From positions 1 through 8,012 of the forward strand of contig JAFOJB010000144.1 of assembly GCA_017420455.1 (NCBI GenBank): DNA of 8,012 nucleotides, read 5' to 3'. The stretch is from Blautia sp. (GTDB lineage Bacteria; Bacillota; Clostridia; Lachnospirales; Lachnospiraceae). The translations under genes and the position numbers were made by a program. Positions 5,962 to 8,012 of the stretch are shown here, one piece after another (position 1 is the first letter of the stretch; each line of letters begins with the position of its first letter). The notes below the pieces were generated by a model that saw only the letters and a list, made by a program, of their open reading frames with translations, was not told where the DNA came from and searched no databases.

Positions 5962-7377
5962 ATGGATCAGAAAACTTTGAGGGAAAGAAGGCTTCGGAAG
6001 AAGCGCCAGATGATGATCCGGAAGTATACGAGACTGGGGATCATCGCTGCTGCAGTGATTCTTCTGGGGGTATTTTTGATCCGCGGCATTGTACTCCCGC
6101 TGGTGGGAGATAAGGACGCCGACAGCACAGAACTCAGGGGAACTGTGGCGATGGCAGACAATACCTTCACAGGGGATTTTCTGCAGGATGGGTCAGAAGC
6201 AGAGGGATCCGCCCAGGAGGAGCTGGTAGACAGCGAACCTCCGGAAGAAACGGCGCAGTCCGATACCGGAACATCCTCTGCCGGCAGTTCCTCAGGGGTG
6301 ACTACAGAAGCTCAGGGAAATATTTACGCCGCAGTACGTATGCCGCTGAAGGGAGCGGCAGATATCACAAAGATCACGGACCGGCTCCCGGGCTGGCATG
6401 AGAGCGATGAGGGAAAATGGTACCAGAATACGGATGGGACCTATTATGTGAGCGGTTTCCAGCAGATCGACGGCGTACAGTATTCCTTCGACGATTCCGG
6501 ATATGTCCAGACAGGGTGGATCAGTTCCGGGGTAAATGATTATTACTTCAATGAAGATGGTTCGTATAATCCGGACAAGACCAAACCGATGCTGGCGCTG
6601 ACTTTTGACGACGGTCCTTCCAGATTTACGGAAACTCTGCTGGAATGCCTGAAGGAAAACGGCGCCCACGCCACATTCTTTGAACTGGGAGAATGTATAG
6701 AGTATTATCCGGATGTTCCGGGAAAGATCCTGGAAGCCGGCTGCGAGCTGGGAAACCATTCTTATGACCACAAGGATGTGATGACTCTTTACAATGCCGG
6801 AGACTACGATGCGGCGGTAAAGGAGTTTACAGATACGGATGATAAGCTGCTGGAGGTCTGTGGACATGCGTCAACGGTAGCGCGTGCGCCCTACGGCTCC
6901 GGATGCTATGATCTGTATGAGATGGTCGGAAAACCCTTCTTTATGTGGTCGCTGGACAGTCTGGACTGGAGTTACATGGATGAGGAACTGGATTATCAGG
7001 CAGTCATGCAGGGGGATCTGACGGACGGTACCGTTATTCTGATGCATGATATTCACGAGCCTACCATACACGCCGCTCTCCGGATCATTCCGGAACTGGT
7101 GAGCATGGGTTATAAACTGGTGACGCTCAGCGAGATGGCGGAGGCAAAGGGCGTGGTGCTGCAGAATACGTCCTATTCCGATTTCTGGCAGAGCTCGCTG
7201 GATGCAGGGATTGTAAAAGGTTACACAGGAGAAAGCGGCTTGCTCAGCCAGCTTCAGACACAGACAGTGGACGACAGCGTATCTGACGGCAGTTCCAATG
7301 AGGACAGCTACGATGAGGTATCGGACGGGTCTTCCGATGAATATCTGGATGATGGCAGTTCCGATGAGGATTATTAA
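5962..7377 (+). CDS. Membrane-anchored peptidoglycan/polysaccharide deacetylase (PgdA-type NodB domain) with cell-wall-binding-like repeats
   Basis: It removes N-acetyl groups from GlcNAc-type residues, most likely in peptidoglycan, at the outer face of the membrane; such changes commonly give lysozyme resistance. The 471-residue product has a basic N-terminus, a signal-anchor helix (about 25-47) and a disordered S/E/T-rich spacer (55-118). Aromatic/Gly repeats (about 145-203, KWYQNTDGTYYVSG, GYVQTGW, YYFNEDGSY) resemble choline/glucan-binding repeats. The NodB domain (about 209-395) has all motifs: TFDDGP (D216 base, D217 metal), HSYDH (H266, H270), RAPYG (R308), SLDSLDW (D335, W336) and LMHD (H362, D363). 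The tail (about 438-471) is acidic, with three DGSS(N/D)E repeats. GGAGG at 5947-5951 lies 10 nt before ATG. It is 41 nt after the foldase gene and 14 nt before glgB, so one transcript is likely. Confidence 0.93.
   Translation: MDQKTLRERRLRKKRQMMIRKYTRLGIIAAAVILLGVFLIRGIVLPLVGDKDADSTELRGTVAMADNTFTGDFLQDGSEAEGSAQEELVDSEPPEETAQSDTGTSSAGSSSGVTTEAQGNIYAAVRMPLKGAADITKITDRLPGWHESDEGKWYQNTDGTYYVSGFQQIDGVQYSFDDSGYVQTGWISSGVNDYYFNEDGSYNPDKTKPMLALTFDDGPSRFTETLLECLKENGAHATFFELGECIEYYPDVPGKILEAGCELGNHSYDHKDVMTLYNAGDYDAAVKEFTDTDDKLLEVCGHASTVARAPYGSGCYDLYEMVGKPFFMWSLDSLDWSYMDEELDYQAVMQGDLTDGTVILMHDIHEPTIHAALRIIPELVSMGYKLVTLSEMAEAKGVVLQNTSYSDFWQSSLDAGIVKGYTGESGLLSQLQTQTVDDSVSDGSSNEDSYDEVSDGSSDEYLDDGSSDEDY
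7285..7371 (+). repeat. Three 21-bp coding repeats in the acidic tail of the membrane deacetylase
   Basis: Copies at 7285-7305, 7324-7344 and 7351-7371 each encode DGSS(N/D)E followed by D or Y, spaced 39 and 27 bp apart. They are in frame and make the extreme acidic C-terminus. Confidence 0.6.
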
Positions 7378-7391
7378 GCAGGAGGTTTTTT

Positions 7392-8012
7392 ATGGGAGAG
7401 AGAATGCAGTTCACAGATCTGGATCAGTACCTTTTCGGACAGGGAACCCATTATGATATCTATAAGAAGCTGGGGGCGCACCTGACAGAGGAGGATGGTA
7501 CTGCAGGAGTGTATTTTGCGGTATGGGCTCCGAATGCGCAGTATGTAGCTGTGATCGGGGATTTTAACGGCTGGGACAAGGAAGCCGATCCTATGGAGAA
7601 GGCCGGTCCCATCGGTGTGTTCCAGTGCTTTGTGCCAGGCGCCAAGGTGGGACAGCTTTATAAATTCTACATCGTGGGAATGCACGGAGAAGAGCTGTAT
7701 AAATCCGACCCATATGGAAACTGGTCAGAGTTTCGCCCCGGCACTGCGTCCCGTATCGCCAATATTTCGGATTATGTCTGGCACGATGATGCCTGGATGA
7801 AGAACCGTCCGAAATTCGACGAGAAGAAGGATGCGATGGCAATTTATGAGGTGCATCTGGGATCCTGGATGAAGCATCCCTGGTCCGAGGAAAACCCGGA
7901 AGGCTTTTATACCTACCGTCAGGTTGCCAAACGCCTTGCAGACTATGTGAAGGACATGGGCTACACCCATGTGGAACTGATGGGAATTGCGGAGCATCCC
8001 TTCGATGGATCC
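7392..8012 (+). CDS. glgB: 1,4-alpha-glucan branching enzyme, N-terminal part (cut by window end)
   Basis: The enzyme makes alpha-1,6 branches in glycogen by moving alpha-1,4 glucan segments; it is cytoplasmic. The first 207 codons are open to the last base, about a third of the family's usual 600-700 residues. A CBM48 (early-set) domain occupies about residues 15-120 (GVYFAVWAPNAQYVAVIGDFNGWD, LYKFYI, KSDPYG). It leads into the GH13 barrel start with AIYEVHLGSW (about 153-162) and YTHVELMGIAEHPFDGS at the edge. The latter matches the VELLPI-EHPFDGSWGYQ motif of branching enzymes. AGGAGG (7380-7385) is 6 nt before ATG 7392; an ATG at 7404 is a weaker choice. The start is 14 nt after the deacetylase stop, so it reads as the next gene of that transcript. 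The catalytic Asp/Glu residues lie beyond the window. Confidence 0.95.
   Translation, partial: MGERMQFTDLDQYLFGQGTHYDIYKKLGAHLTEEDGTAGVYFAVWAPNAQYVAVIGDFNGWDKEADPMEKAGPIGVFQCFVPGAKVGQLYKFYIVGMHGEELYKSDPYGNWSEFRPGTASRIANISDYVWHDDAWMKNRPKFDEKKDAMAIYEVHLGSWMKHPWSEENPEGFYTYRQVAKRLADYVKDMGYTHVELMGIAEHPFDGS

Noticed and set aside
8007..8012. GGATCC restriction site exactly at the window end.
   Set aside because: It is explained by codons for G-S in the conserved HPFDGS motif of branching enzyme. No sign of a cloning junction can be judged from one end.

Overview
The window looks like chromosomal DNA from a low-to-mid-GC Gram-positive of the class Clostridia, most likely a Lachnospiraceae-type gut anaerobe. 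The basis is strong AGGAGG-type ribosome binding sites, AT-rich sigma-A-like promoters, a racemase (murI) followed directly by a DUF1934 gene, lipoproteins with P/T-rich linkers, and moderate GC with AAG/GAG/CTG-rich codon use. This placement is inference; no rRNA or other taxonomic marker is present.

Region 1 (about 1-2290, + strand) is a run of three genes: a GntR/FadR-type regulator with an FCD ligand domain, glutamate racemase murI, and a DUF1934 beta-barrel protein. The promoter for this run lies outside the window. The third gene runs at its 3' end into a composite inverted-repeat element (about 2253-2380). A strong hairpin with A and T tracts on its two sides (2396-2437) follows and should stop transcription from both directions.

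Region 2 (2458-2916, - strand) is a single small membrane-anchored protein of unknown function. It has its own good promoter and SD and converges on the shared terminator.

Region 3 (about 2917-3198) is a divergent promoter region. The rightward promoter (3026-3054) is followed by a roughly 138-nt untranslated leader with nested hairpins and a duplicated 10-bp word, which could be a cis-regulatory RNA.

Region 4 (3199-8012, + strand) is a cell-envelope group: a lipoprotein with an atypical NodB-like polysaccharide deacetylase domain, an exported trigger-factor-like foldase (signal peptide, FKBP domain and trigger-factor C-domain, but no ribosome-binding domain), a membrane-anchored PgdA-type peptidoglycan deacetylase with all canonical NodB motifs and a choline/glucan-binding-like repeat region, and the first 207 codons of glycogen branching enzyme glgB, cut by the window end. 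The last three are closely spaced (41 and 14 nt). A reasonable reading is that the exported foldase helps fold the neighbouring secreted or anchored deacetylases; this is inference from order only. No mobile-element genes, CRISPR arrays, tRNAs or rRNAs were seen. The most unusual items are the exported trigger factor, the structured leader and the repeat element that supplies the C-terminus of the DUF1934 protein.
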